A DNA stretch of 64,000 bases from Parus major (Eukaryota; Chordata; Aves; Passeriformes; Paridae). Each line of letters opens with the position of its first letter. The first letter of the stretch is position 1. The stretch is from positions 108,693,368 to 108,757,367 of the forward strand of contig NC_031770.1 in NCBI RefSeq assembly GCF_001522545.3. The letters run 5' to 3'. The position numbers were made by a program, and so were the translations under genes. Shown here piece by piece: positions 22,037 through 35,400 of this stretch. The notes beneath the pieces were generated by a model that made no database searches, had not been told where the DNA came from, and worked only from the letters and a program-made list of their open reading frames with translations.

Positions 22037-25000
22037 ATGAAAATATGAAAATATCTCAACCTGGTGGGATGAATTGAAGCTCATTATCACTCCAAGAGAA
22101 CTGACAAGCAATAAATAAAACTGTCAGATGAAATTTGTTTTGATTATTTAAGGTAAGCAATAAAACTGAAGTTCAAGAAGGTTCCTGACACGGGTAGGTG
22201 GCATTAATTCTTGACACAGGCAGCCTTAGAAGAAATAATTTGAAATATTCATGTAATATATTACCTACTAAGTCAGTTGTGAAGGGAACACGCCTTCACA
22301 TTGAGGGATAAAAAATGATGCAAATCTGCAATGCATAAAAACCATAAAACACAAGGAATGAGCCAGTCAAAATTTTAGGAAGAAATGTAAAGCCGTAAGT
22401 TAAGAACACGTTCTCAGAGTGGGTCACCCCAATCATCAGGCAGTGCTTTGCTGTTTTGGAGAACCACAAAATACCACAATGTGTCAGAGCATTAATTAAT
22501 CAAATTTTATCTTAAGAGTTCAGAATCAATGGGCTTCTGGGACTGTAATTCTTGAGATGCATCTTTTGAAGATAAACTGAAGAGCGGGAAGGCTCTCTCT
22601 GGTTCTAAGGTCTGGCACAGAATTCATGCCATTAAACTCTCTTGCTTCCCCATGTAGGCTGGGCATGAACAATCTGCCTTTTGAGAAACGTCCATGAGCC
22701 CTCAGAGCTCTGTGAGCAGAACGTTCATGGGACAGTGTTGACCAAACAAATGCATTTTTCCAGCAATGTTGATAATGCCCTGTGCTGTTCTCCTGACACA
22801 GCTCATTTTGGTTTGTTGTAGCCCTGATTTCCTGGGTGACCCTCTTTTGCTCAGCAGTGTAGTGATTAAACCCTTCATTTAGGTCAGTCTTTTCCTGAGG
22901 AAGGACCAGGGATTTTCTGACTGACAAGTTATTATGAACAAATGAGCCATGTCAGCTCCTTTGGCTCTTCATTCATGTGCCCAAACCATGGGGATTTCTG
23001 GGGGGATGCAAGATGAGACCCAAATCCAAAGCAGGAGCCGTGTCAGTGTAACTGCTTTGCTCAACTTCCACCTCTGTAGGCTTTCAGATTTCATCAGTGT
23101 TTTCCACAAACTTGCAGGTACTTATTAGATAAAAGGAACTTAGATCTTAACCTCAATAGGTTTAGTTGCTGACCTTAATATTTTGGCTGTGAAATTTCCT
23201 GTGATATATTGTGGATATCAGTGCATGATTTAGAAAGAAACATGATACCAAACTATGAGCAAAACAAACCATGTTTTTGCTCCTCTGGGTTTCAGAGTCA
23301 GCTAACTAAGCAAGTATCAGAACCACCATTACATTTGTACTGTTCATTTAAGAAGGACAAACCAAATAAGCCTTAAAGACTTCCCTGGAGTTGTAGCCAG
23401 ACAGACAACACATGTGTCCATACACCAAATATCTGCACATTTTCTGGGTTTGAAAACAACACAAACACCTTTGAACATGTAAGTAAGTTTAGGGATACAG
23501 ATGGATAAATACAAAGACACATCTTGGTAATCTTACAGGTCTTCAGGCTTTCTGCATTCCCTTTGCAACCTATTAGTGATCTGTCTACTAATATTAAATA
23601 AGCTCCTTTAAAGAATTTCCCCTAGATTGGCTTGAATCAGGAACTCAGAGATTTGAAATAGGCACTCCTTCACTCCATTTGAAATAAAACTGTGTTTCTG
23701 CTGAAAAGTCAGTTCAGGAAAACTGTACATGTGTTCCTACACCAGGACAAAATAGTCATAATATGGAGGAGGAAAACAAGAAAACAGGCACTGCCATCAA
23801 CTCTTGTGCAAATACTATAAATTTTGGGCAGGATTTTAATTACAGAGACCTCTTAATGACCACAGGTGTTTTCCTCTTAGAGGAAAAATGCAGGACTTTG
23901 CTGTGCTCTGCTGTGGATGATTGTGTTGAACACAAATGAGAATAAATCATGTGTTTTCATAAATTACAACCATGATAGTTAATAATATATCACTGTTCAT
24001 TAACTGTTATTAGAAATGTTATCAAAATGCCTATTTTAATAATAACTTTAAAACGCATGCAAAACTCATCACTTCTCTTCACCTGGTGCTCTTATTTTTC
24101 AAAGAAAAGAATTCTGCTTTCATTGTTTATTCTTGGCCACTAAAACACAAAATGTAGAGTTATTTTTGGTACTTTCTGGTAACCCAGGGAAAATACTAAC
24201 ATGGTCTTAATTTATTTAAATAAATATATAGATTTTCATACATATATTCAGCCTTTTCATTGTCTTGGAAAAGGAGAAATAAAGTCTTTTTTTACTAGAT
24301 AGTGACTGACATTTTACTCCCAATCCATACCAAGTCTGTTTCTGTGGAAATGGGGATTCCAATGAAAATACACAACATTGACAGTACAGAGTTGCTCTCA
24401 TTAGGCAAATACTTCCCCTCTTGCTCCTGCTTCCAGCTGTTTAAATCAACAATGAAAACTGCAGTTGGAACAATGCCAGGTGACTGATGAATAAACAGCA
24501 GAATTAAAATTAAAATTATTTCCTATAAGCTGAAAGGAGAGGTAATTAAATAAAAAGCTTTGAGAACCACAGAAAATAAAAATATTTATCTTTGCAAAGT
24601 TAGGAAGAAATTCTACATAATATTAAAGTCTAAAATTTATTTAAACCCTGACCAAGCAAATATTTATATCCTTGTTCAGCTTTATTTATTTAGATGATAA
24701 AGACAAATGTGTATGTGCTCTTATTGTTTTCTTGCAAAGTCATTAGTATTAGGAATAACTCAGATTATCCCTTGAGCTATACTTTATAAGGTGTGATTTA
24801 AAACATTTTACTTTAAAAATGTTATAACAATTCCCTGTTCTGCTTTTACCTGTCTTACCTGTGAGAAGACTGACTTGCTGCCTCAAATATACGAGGGGAT
24901 TAATTTCATTCCTTATATTATTTTTAATTTATTGAAATTATATCATTACATAATGATGAATGGTGCCTCTAAAATATATTTTTTAATTTAACCTAGTATC

Positions 25001-28000
25001 ACCTTAAACAGGAGTTAAATCAGTTTTTGTAAATAATGCATTTAAAGTGAAATTATCATTCTCAGTTTTTAAATTACCACAGCACAAACAGATGTTTGTT
25101 CCAAGTGTTTCTAATTTCTTTCTTAGAATGGGATCCTAGAGTAGAGGCATTAGCAAAACTGCTTTGGTGGGCTTGGGGTTTTTTGTGGGTTTTGATTGTT
25201 TAGTTCACTTTCAGGAGTGCACTGGATTTTGAGAGGCTGGGATAGCTTTTGTACAAATTTTTTATGTACATATCTTTTTTTCTGATGCTGGACCAGACAC
25301 CCAGGCAGGAGTGGGAGCAAGGAGTGTTCAGAAACTCCAATCTCACTTCAGCAGTCCCTGGGACTCAGCAAGATGCACTGTGGGATCCCTGATGGGTTAG
25401 GGATCAGCTGTGTTCCCTTTCCAGAACAAAGCTGTCCCTTCTCTACTATTCCTCTTCTTTCTTTCTCTCTGTCTTTCCTCACCTGCCCCTTCTGTGTCCC
25501 TTTTTGAGAATCTCTTTTCCAGTTGCCTGTATGATCATGTTCTATGGCTGAGTGATCAGAAAATAACCAAGCCCACACCCCTCTCTGCATGTACAGACAT
25601 TGCAGACAGATCCCATAAATCAGTCTGACTGATTTATTTATATAAGGACTATTGATTTTCTCCTTCTCTCCATGAACCAGAAGGTGGCATCTGATTACTG
25701 GCTTGTAAATTTGCATCTCTTCTATCTTCACTGCCACGGTCAACTTCAGTGAATCCTTTTCTTTACATATTCATTAGTGTGGGCACACAAAATTTACACC
25801 CACATTCTTCAGTCAAACACACACACACACACAGAAATATGATTGCTAACCAGTTTCTGTTATTATTATTATTAACCTGGCATGGAACTGTTTTGCTTTA
25901 AGTCTGAAATCACGGTGAATTTATTGATAGGTTCAGCAGCACAATCCAGGAGCTTGACTTTACTCCCATTCTCCAAACTGGAAAATGAAAGCAAAAGAGA
26001 TCCAAATGTCTCCTTCAGAGACAGACAGAAATGTTGTGACAAAACATGGAATACTTAAATTTCCTTGCTTTCACTCTTGGTCCAGCTACAAGACAAGTCA
26101 AACCACGTGTTCTATTTTATAAAATCATGACATTTGTAGACTCCTCAAGTGTCTGACCTTAGTTACCATGTGTTCAGACCTCAGTGAATAATTAGTGTGT
26201 GAGCCTCAATTCTCATGAAGATGAACAAACATCCTATATCCCCACAATGAGATAAGTTGTTCCTGGTGACCTGTAAATGTTTGGATCTTTTTAACCAAGC
26301 AGATGATGCTTTGAAACCCAAAAGTGTTTGGCTGAATTCCCCTTGCACTAAGGATAGTTCTTAAAATTTGCTATCATATTAGAGGGGATTTTTATGAGAA
26401 AAAAAGTATAAAGAATTGGCTTTTCTTATTAGAAACAGCTGGGCAGAGGTGCAAAGAGAGTTTCCAGGAAATCTGTGGGTTCACGGTGTAATGGCTGTCA
26501 AGACGTACACTTTGAAAAGGTTTGAAGGAGTTGAATCATGTTAATTGTTAAATGTAAGGATTCAGATGTTTCTGGCTTCAATCATCAGAATTTGTTCACT
26601 GTTGAATGGTGTTTTCCCTGACAGAAAGTGTTATAATTTTTATAGAGCACAGACAGGATCTGCTTGCACAGCTGAAGAGAACAAACTGTGCTTGGACAGC
26701 TGGAAATACCAATGCATGACACACCCTCCATTTGTCCTTAATCCCATAAACACAGAGCTTAAGCCATGAAAGATCATTTAGAAAAGGGCATGGAAAGCTG
26801 GACAACGACACAGGGATTTCTGAGCTTGGTGGCAAAGCCAAAAGACCAACCTCCATCTCCAGGGAAGGAATTACTGGTGCAGGTTGTGAATGTGAGTATT
26901 GCAAGGTGACAGGAACATGGTGAAGCAGCAGTCAGGACTGCAAGATGGGAACTGACAGGAGTGAGCTGTTCAAAATCAAAAAGAATATAGTTAAAGGTGA
27001 TGGGATGCTGATTTATTTAATGCAACAGTAAAGAAACAAGAAGGAATATCCTGGGTGAAAAGGGAAGCTGTCTGGGTCAAATTCACACAGGGGAAGAAAT
27101 GAAGGATGAAAGAGTTATCAGTGCAGTTATTCTTGAAGTCCCTTGTAGATTGTCAAGAGAAGCCATGTGAATAGAGAGAGGTTTCTGTGATAATCTCATA
27201 GTGTTTAAAATAAACATATGTGCATATACTTACAAACATAAATAACATATTTTACATTTCAGTGTGGTTATAAATCATACAATCATACATTTACAAGATT
27301 ACGTTTTTATTAAGAGCTAATCATTTAGGTGTTCCAGCTCTCAGATAAAAGCTGAAGAACAAGAAAAGCAATTGCCAATACGATTCATTTGCTCCTTTTA
27401 GAGCTGGCAGATTTCTCTGACAAATTCAACAAGCAAACCTGTGACAAATCAGGTTTGGATTAGGTTCTGCCAAATAACAAGGATGCTTCAGAAAGCAGAT
27501 CCATTGGGGAGGTTATGTACATCCAAGCAAGGAGGACTCACTGAACCTGGATGGTGGCTGAGGTAAACAATCTGTTCCACTTCTTTGTGTTCAACTCACA
27601 TTCACAACTTACTCCACTTTTTCCTGACTGCATTTGAATCTTTTTTCACTGTTTTAATTTCTTTTCTAGTTCTCACTTGGTTTGATTTTACAATTCTGCT
27701 TTCATTTTCTATGAGGCATCCTTTTCCATTGTGCAACATCTTCTAAATCAATTTATATTTATGATCCTGTCTCTGATTATGATGAATACTCAGTGAGAGA
27801 TAAATGAAATATGCCATGAGACACAGACTCTATCTGCTTATCTAGGCAAAGAAGTTTTGAATAAAAGGGTTATATTTGAAATTTAGAAAAAAAAGAAGGA
27901 TTTTAGTCACTAAAACAATGCAGAATAGCCTTCAAGTAGGAGAATTTTGAACAAAGATTACTCTCAACTCCCAGAATGGAGTCCATTGTCCTCATGAAAA

Positions 28001-30429
28001 TTATTTTCCGATATCAGTGTTTACAACAATAATAAAAGTAGTTATTCAGAGAGACTTTTGCATCCTGAACTTTACAAAAAAAAGTTGAAAGAATAAAGCA
28101 CATCTTGAATCTCATTGAATGTCAACAGAGCAAACATCTGCAGATAAAACCATGCCAGTCTTCCTTCAGTCAGTGGGAGATAAATGGCCAGTTTGGGGCC
28201 TGATGTCATTTCTCCCTTAGAAATGTATTTTCTTAGAATCTTTTCTTAGATTCTTCTTAGAAAGAAAACATTAAAAATGGAAGCTGTGCAACTATTTTAC
28301 TAATAGGTGTTCCTGCTTGGTTTTAGTATCAGGAGATACCACACCAAAAGCTGCAGAAATGGGTCTGCTCATGGATTGCACCACTTTGAAGGCTAAAAAA
28401 GAAATCCTGTGCATGTGTGTGTACATATGTACATGTGCAGCTTCCACAAATGAATCCAAAGGGGAAAATTACATATGAGCATGCAACTATTTCATTACAT
28501 CCCTTCCACCTTCTGCTGCCATGGTGTTACACAAAGCTTTTATTTAGAAAAGGCAGTAATTTTGTTCTAACATGCAGAACACCTGGCTCCCCAGAATATC
28601 ATTATGGGGAAGGAATGCTTTTATTGTTTTATGATGGTTGCTATCAAAAAACAATAAGAAGAGTAAATGTGTTAACTGATATCTAATTGTCTTTCTATGG
28701 CTGGTTTGACAGAATAAAACACCAGAACCTTCTGGAAGCAATTAAAGTTATTAATAAAATGGATTTGCTGTGCACATTTATCACTGATCACAGCACAGAG
28801 CACATGAGCACACAGCATATCTGAAAAATACATTATTAAGCTGCATTAAGTGCTCTTTTATTTTACCTGGACTTTACTGTTTGCTGTTGTGACCTGGGAA
28901 ACAAAACCAGAGAGAAAACAGAAGATCTGGTTCAATCACATAAATGAATAAAAGATTAAATCACCAGACGTTTTTCTCAGTGGTTTGCAAACCTTGGGAC
29001 AAACTTACCCCTGACATAAATTTCCTCACAGTGAGGAATCTCTGGTCTGTGTTTTCATCTTTGGCCATGTTATTAACTGGTTTGCACTGTCTGGCAGATG
29101 GAGCTGACACACAGTAACAAGAAATAAGCAGAAATTATAACATTTTTGCTGAAAGTACAAACACATTTAATTTTATTTGTGAAGATTAACAGGTTTCCTG
29201 AATTGTTTGAAACATTAAAGTGCACTTACTGGAGTAGACATAGAAATCCCTGCTCAGACAGTCCACCTATTTCTGATCTAGGTCCTTCTGCTTAGAGATT
29301 TTCTCAGAACAGGTAAGTTCTGATTGTGTGTTTGGATATGACAATGCTTGCACAAGCTGAAGAAAGAGGGCAAGATTTCTACCCAGAAAAATAAAATTTA
29401 GCCTAGTTGTGGAAGTTAAGCCTACTCCTTTAAAGCATTTCCATACTGTGAGCCTTTTACAGCTGCAAATAGATTAAAAGGGTGTTTAAAGGTATAGCAT
29501 TAAATGAGTACAAATAACTGTTTTACGTAAGTTGCCTGGGGTACATCAGTAGCCTTCTAAATGATCAAAAGGTATAGCTGGAGGCAAGGTCCAAAACCAC
29601 CTGCTTATATAAAAGCCTTTTATATGAGGTAGCTGATATCATACATTTACATTGATCTTCCTTTAAACACGGTAATGAAATCAGCATCAAAATTATGTTA
29701 AAGTACTGTTATAACTACCTTGCAGAGATGGGAGCAGGAGAAGTACAGTTCCATCCTTGCATTGCCCCATTTGCCACTGCACTGGGATCATGGATTCTAC
29801 CTGAACCTGGCTGTGGAGCAGCAGAGCTGAGGTGTCCAAAGCTTTTTTAAGAGATTTTGAGATTGATTTTGAGCTCTGGGGAATTTTCTTCACTTTAAGC
29901 ACATGAGAAGTTCCAACCACTTCCGTGGAGGACTCCAGCCTTTGCTGCAGGCTTCAGCATGGATGACTGGCTGAGTAAGACCCAGGCCAGACACAGACAC
30001 TGATATTACAGACTCCTTGCTGGGCTACAGGGTTTTCAAGCAGCATTAAATGAAAAAAAAGTTTATTTATAAAAACCTGGAAGTGTGGTTTTTCCTTCCA
30101 AGAAATTTCACACTTAATCATGTAAATTACTTCACAATTCTGTATATCTGAACAATGCAAGTAGATTCATTTCTCTAAGCAAAGTTAAATCACCAACATC
30201 TGCAGCATTATTATTGTCTGTGCATTAGTGATGTTATTTTTTCAGGCTTTACTTTTTGAATCAGTTCAGCTTATCTTTGATATGATATCTATGATATTTG
30301 TATCGTGCCGACTCCTAAGCACAAGTGGTCTTTTAAACAATAATATTTATGCAATCAGTATTATAAAATACTTCTAGGCAAGTTAAATATTATGATAGAG
30401 CAATAATTGTCTATCAGTCAATGTATCAG
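22037..30429. other. 8.4-kb stretch with no recognised gene or mobile element
   Basis: I see no CR1 tail, MIR or other interspersed element here, which is unusual given one CR1 per roughly 2.4 kb elsewhere. It holds simple repeats at 25818-25833 and 25860-25874, a 14-bp palindrome TGTACATATGTACA at 28420-28433, and AT-rich runs near 24900-25000. The minus-strand frames of 133 codons (22526-22927) and 131 codons (25348-25743) are the largest. Neither has a recognisable domain, a conserved start context or splice signals that I can defend. Confidence 0.55.
25818..25833. repeat. (CA)8 dinucleotide repeat
   Basis: Eight CA units followed by 'gaaatatg'. A (TTA)5 tract lies shortly after, at 25860-25874. 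Confidence 0.93.
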
Positions 30430-30537
30430 AAGCTGGACACAGCTCTGAACAACCTGCAAGGTGTCCCTGTCCATGGCAGAGGGTTGGAATGAGAAGATCT
30501 CTAAGGTCCCTCCCAACCCAGACCATTCTATGGCTCT
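30430..30537 (+). mobile_element. CR1 LINE terminal fragment
   Basis: A 5'-truncated tail of about 108 bp: 'gctctgaacaacctgcaagg', 'ccatggcagagggttggaat', 'aaggtccctcccaaccca', 'gaccattctatggctctg'. The terminal repeat is partly degraded. Confidence 0.9.
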
Positions 30538-31825
30538 GCTTGTCCCCATTCCTGCTGAAATAACCAGGTACCAACAGTACAGCACAAATCAAAAGCCCTT
30601 TGAGGCTGTGACTAGAGGCAGAAATAAATAAATCTGCAGTTGGAATAATTTCTTTTCATTGACTCCTAAGGGAACTGAGGATGGTGGACTAACATGAAAG
30701 TAGAGGCCAAGTCAGGAGAGATGAATTTCATGGTGTGAGACCATCACTGACAAAACCAGGAGTATTTTTCCATTTCTCGTTTACCAAGAGGAGTTCTAAA
30801 CTGGCAGCTGAAGAAAGTGCTCATGATATGGCCTCTCTGAGTAGTACTTTAATAAAACTGCAGCCCTGCCTCGTGGTTTGCAGGATGTGAAGCCAATCTG
30901 TCCCTGCAAAGCAAATAACCTGATATTTTTTCATAAAATATTGCTGAGGTGTTTCTTAACTATTAAAAGTAAAAGAAAAATGAATTCTGAATTCAGAACC
31001 TGACCAGATTAATTTTGCTTACTATAACGTGGCAATGTAACTGATGTTTTATTTCCTCCTTAGAAAATAAAATATTTATTTCACTTTTAACAGAGGAAAA
31101 AAAAAAAAAAGGAAGAAGAAAAAATGAACCCAAGAAAAAGTCCTAAAAAGAAACCTGCAAACCTTAAAGGACATTGATCAGCTCCTTCTCCCCCATGAAC
31201 ACACACACAATAGAAAGCTTTTAAAGTGCCCTTATTGTCAGGATACTGACCTTGTTTAAGAAAGAAAATGACATCTTTGTGTTCTGCATTTATTCCCTAA
31301 ATGGGTAACTTCCATCCAAAAACAGGGGAAAAGAAAGAAAAAAGACGAAAAACAAAACCACTTTTTTTGAGATTTATGACTTAGACTATATTGCCTATAA
31401 AAAGATGGAAGACCCCACAATTATGTGCATTACTTTTACAGAGAAAAGTGTTTACAAAGTCTAGGGAAAAGGGAAAAAAAAACTTCACCAACCTCAGGGT
31501 TTAAAAACCTTTTTCAAGATATCTTTTTTCTCTCCAAGGTGCTGAGCTGATGTCGATAAAAGACCTCTCTTTGAGAATAAAATGCAAAAAGTCAAAACAG
31601 TTTTCCATTTTAGAGGAAACCTTTCAGAGCATTTGCCACCATTTTAATGAGTTCTTCCTCTCTCTGGGTAGTCGATATAGGAATGTTAACCATATTTTAA
31701 GATAAAAAAAAAAAAAAAGAAAAAAGAAAAAAAGTGTTCTTTGGGCTGGTGCTTAAAGACTGCAAAATTCTTGATAACATTTGGCTAAAAGACACAGAAA
31801 TCAAACCTGTCAAGCAATGGCACAC
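30538..31825. other. Non-coding with A-rich runs
   Basis: No gene recognised. A14 at 31097-31110, a purine-rich tract following it, and a 30-bp A-rich tract at 31704-31733. The sequence from 31734 to the CR1 element may belong to the same insertion, but I cannot match it. Confidence 0.6.
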
Positions 31826-32159
31826 CTCACAAATATATAAATATCTAAAGGAAAGTTGCTGGGACCAGGCTCTGCTCCATGGGGATCCAGCAATGGCACC
31901 AGAGGAACGGGCAGGGATTGATCCCAGCAAGTTCCACCTGAACAGGAGGCAGAACTTCTTCCCTGTGCAGTGACCGAGCACTGAACAGATTGTCCAGAGA
32001 GGGTGTGGAGTCTCCTCACTGGAGATATTCCAGAACTGCCTGGATACAATCCCATGCCCTGAGCTCTGGGGTGCCCCTGCTTGAGGAAGGCAGTGGGACC
32101 AGAAGAGCTCCTTGGTGTCTTCCAACCTGCCCCATCCTCTGATTCTGTGATTCTGTGAT
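31826..32159 (+). mobile_element. CR1 LINE 3' fragment, 'aagttccacctgaac' type
   Basis: Landmarks in order are 'gggaccaggctctgctcc', 'gcaagttccacctgaacagg', 'gcagaacttcttccctgtgc', 'tgtggagtctcctcactgg', 'gaagagctccttggtgtc' and the terminal 'gattctgtgattctgtga'. This is a different CR1 subfamily from most others in the window, marked by the 'gtggagtctcc' motif. A 222-codon open frame antisense to it (31697-32365) is a shadow of the element. Confidence 0.9.
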
Positions 32160-32412
32160 GTGGAGCAACCTGGAGAGTGAGAAACCAAAAGCAGATGGAG
32201 GGGTCCTGCAGACAGAAATATCACTTGCAACTTGAATATGGCCTGGATTTTTTTCTTCAAAGTCCATAGATCAGAAAAGCTGAGCTGGTACAGTGTGTAA
32301 CTCAACCTGCAGGAAAAAGGGCTCAAACAGGTAATTTTGCTAATGAAATTATGAGGGGAAACCACCCAGTTCTGCCTTGACAGGTTTACACTTGTTTGGA
32401 ATCTCAGCTCAT

Positions 32413-32470
32413 TTGTTGGACTTATTTATCATTTTAGGTCCCTTCCAGCTGAACTCTGCTACTCTGGAAT
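32413..32470 (+). mobile_element. Short CR1-like tail
   Basis: About 58 bp resemble the CR1 end: 'tttgttggacttatttatca', 'ttttaggtcccttccagctg', 'aactctgctactctgg'. The core 'ggtcccttccagct' is exact, but the rest is diverged and short, so this is a probable call only. Confidence 0.5.
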
Positions 32471-35400
32471 CAATGTGACATACATGACATAGCATATGAA
32501 AGGGAAACAGGAAAATAAATAAAAAAAAAGAATATAGCGAGATATTTCAAGCTCTCAGATAATTAATTGAATTTAATAAAGGTACACAAATATATATCTA
32601 TCCCCAGTGGTCCTTTCCTAGACACTAGCAAGCAGATTTCTTCTAAGCATCTTGTAGTTTTTAGGAAATGTCTGCAAGGGATGCAGCTGTTTGTAATTCA
32701 CCATCAGATTTCTATAAAAATGACTAAGATGAAAATAGAGTGCAACTCATTAAAACTCAAAGATAAATTAGAAGAGGTTGAATTAAAAGCTTGCCTATAA
32801 CAAAACACAAAGAACCAGTGTTTCTTTGAAGTACAGATGGTGGTGGACAGACCACCACTGTGTAGGACAATGAATTTCCTACACCTTAATATTATTCCTT
32901 ACCAAGAAGTACAAGAACTGGAATAACAACTGTTGGAGATGAAGAATGTTGAGCCAGCAAATGTCATCTATCCTCTTTCTGCCAACAAATGCTGAATTCA
33001 CCACCTCCCTTTGTGATACAGGGTGTAGGAGACCAAAGCAAATACCTGTTGTCAACACCTGGAACTAAAAAGACCACCTGCCAGGATTGATTGGCATGAC
33101 TCGCCTTTAACAAAAGCTGCCTCAAAAAAACTACAGGACAGAGACAGACAGGCAGAGTTCAGAAGGAACTTAAATAGCACCACATGCTCCCCACGATGGC
33201 TTTATCTGAATCCTGCTCAAAGCCACCTCCTCTTGATTTTTAATTCACAAGTTACTGATGTCTTCAGAAGTGGAAAAAGAAAGGAGGAGAAGAAAGGAAA
33301 TGGCTTTCCCTCTGCTTTCTCCAAGGATAACACACAATCTGGCTTTGGTTATGGGTAATGGTAGCTGTATTTTCAGATTAATGAGTTAGTCCTATTGTCT
33401 GGACAAACACTGATAGATATTTCACACAAACATGGGTTTGGGACTACAATGTCTAGAAAAATATGTTTTATTTAGGGGTCTGGGAGTCTTGCAGAGATCA
33501 CGTCCATTCCTAAACTTAAGATGTTTTCTTGAAGATGTTTCTGCCAAAAATCCACTCCAGGAGATCCTGCCTTTCAACAGGAGAGTGGCTGCCAGTTCCC
33601 TTGTCCTGTTTTCTGTTGTCTGCAAGACAGCAGAGGGATGAGGGAACTTGCAGCCTGACATCTCCTGCCTCCCACTGAGCTGTGCCTCTGAGTGCCACAG
33701 CTCCCACTCCTGACCCTGCTGCATGCCATCAGAAATCTGCTCACCACGGATCTCTGATGCTCATGCCACAGCCTGCTGAACACTGAAATATCATTAAATC
33801 CACGTATGGCAGCAAGTGCATCAAGGACAGCATATTTAATTTCCTGCTGGCTGCAGCCTGGCATTGTCTGTGTCTCTGAAAATTGCTGCCATATAGTAGC
33901 AGGAGCTATTTTTACATTTCTAGACTTGGTGCAAATAATGAAGTAAAGGGACACTATGTCTGTATGGGGATTGCTGAAACTGAAGAGAATGCCAGCTACT
34001 GATGAAATAAAGGGGTTTTGATAAATGTTCCCTTCAGGTCAAGTTGTTTGAGAACCAGTGTGGAAAGACACATCTGCAGATGACCATCAGGCTGACTACA
34101 GCTGCCAAAAAATGAGGAGATACTCGAGTCTTTATCCAACTGTCACAATAAAGGGCTCCCAGTAAACAAGTCCAGGATGTAACAAATAGACATTGGCCTT
34201 GGACTTCCTTATGATGGTGCACAAAATTGTACAACTACCAGCCATCCTAAAGTGTCCAATTCCCATCTTTTCTTGAGTGAAAAGGGAAATGACAGAAGCT
34301 CAGAAGAAATTAGAATTGCAGGAAAGGGATGAGGAGAGTTCTTTTGGTAGAAGAGATCCAAAAGATCTCTTTGGAGTTGTCCTGTGTTTTTTTTGTTAGG
34401 ATTACAAGAATTATCAATGGGTCTGTAACATGCTGGGCCTGGATTCCTTAATTTAGAATGAGTCATGGGGTGACATCTCATGAAATGTAAACAGAACTGT
34501 GCAGAAATTTGGCTGGGGGAACCCTACTAAAATGTATTTTTTTAAAAAAAATTCAGAGAAGACATATCTCAGTTTCCTTAATTTACTGATTCAATGCTTC
34601 TTTCAATATTTATTCTAACAAGATCATATAACAAACTTCTACAGCTTTCCCAGGGCTCAATGACACTGAACTCTTCCCTTTGAAGGAAGAAGCTCTGCAT
34701 TATATTTCTTCTGCTAAATACTCTGTATAGGAAAAGGGTCAGTGTATAAATGTGTTGTGAATCCCAGGTAGCTGGGAAAAAAAAAATAAAATTCAAAAAA
34801 ATAAAAAAAGTTAAGCAATTGGTGGAAAGACTTTCCTAATGAACAGAGAGGTTCCACATTGAGATGCAAATGTCTCTAACCCTTGTGACATCCATTACCA
34901 GTTTTCTTTTGTTATCTGGAGTATGTCATGGAACCTTTTGTATAATATAGGTACCTTGCAGGCCTTACCTCAGTGGATAAACCTAAGGAAAGGTGCCACT
35001 GGCATTTTTATTTCCCATAATAATTTTCATTGGGTAATCAGATGTTTCTGTGGGAAATGCCTTGGCTTTGCTGAACTGGCTATGGCAACCTAGAGTCATT
35101 TTCCAGAAAAGACTCAAGTTCAAGGTGAAAATATTAATTCTACTCAGCCTCTTTAGGGATTTACATAGTTGAGCTTCCTCAGAATCAAGCCTGTTACTAA
35201 GATTGCAATCAATTCAAATAATTTTTAAAAAATACAGAGTCAAAATAAACAGACCTAAGAACCCATTGATTAGATCACTCATGTGGAAAGCAGATGACCT
35301 GGTTTGCAGATTTTTCTCGAGCTGTGGGGTGGTTATGACAGCACTTTCCATGTCCAAACAGAATGTTATCATTTCTGCAATATTCCACAGACAGAACCCT

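Noticed and set aside
22526..22927. 133-codon minus-strand frame
   Set aside because: It is free of repeats but shows no domain, signal peptide or splice context that I recognise. The length is within chance for 64 kb read in six frames.
25348..25743. 131-codon minus-strand frame
   Set aside because: The charged stretch (KRDSQKGTQKG...) comes from a C/T-rich patch on the plus strand. No family recognised.
25818..25833. Regular spacing that might suggest a CRISPR-like or minisatellite array
   Set aside because: It is a plain (CA)8 microsatellite. Nothing in the window has repeat-spacer structure, and the DNA is eukaryotic.
28420..28433. TGTACATATGTACA palindrome as a regulatory site
   Set aside because: It sits in a short GT-rich run, and a 14-bp palindrome of this composition is unremarkable in a window of this size.
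31697..32365. 222-codon minus-strand open frame
   Set aside because: About half of it is antisense to the CR1 copy at 31826-32159, and it begins and ends in low-complexity or unrelated sequence. CR1 tails are often open by chance on the opposite strand.
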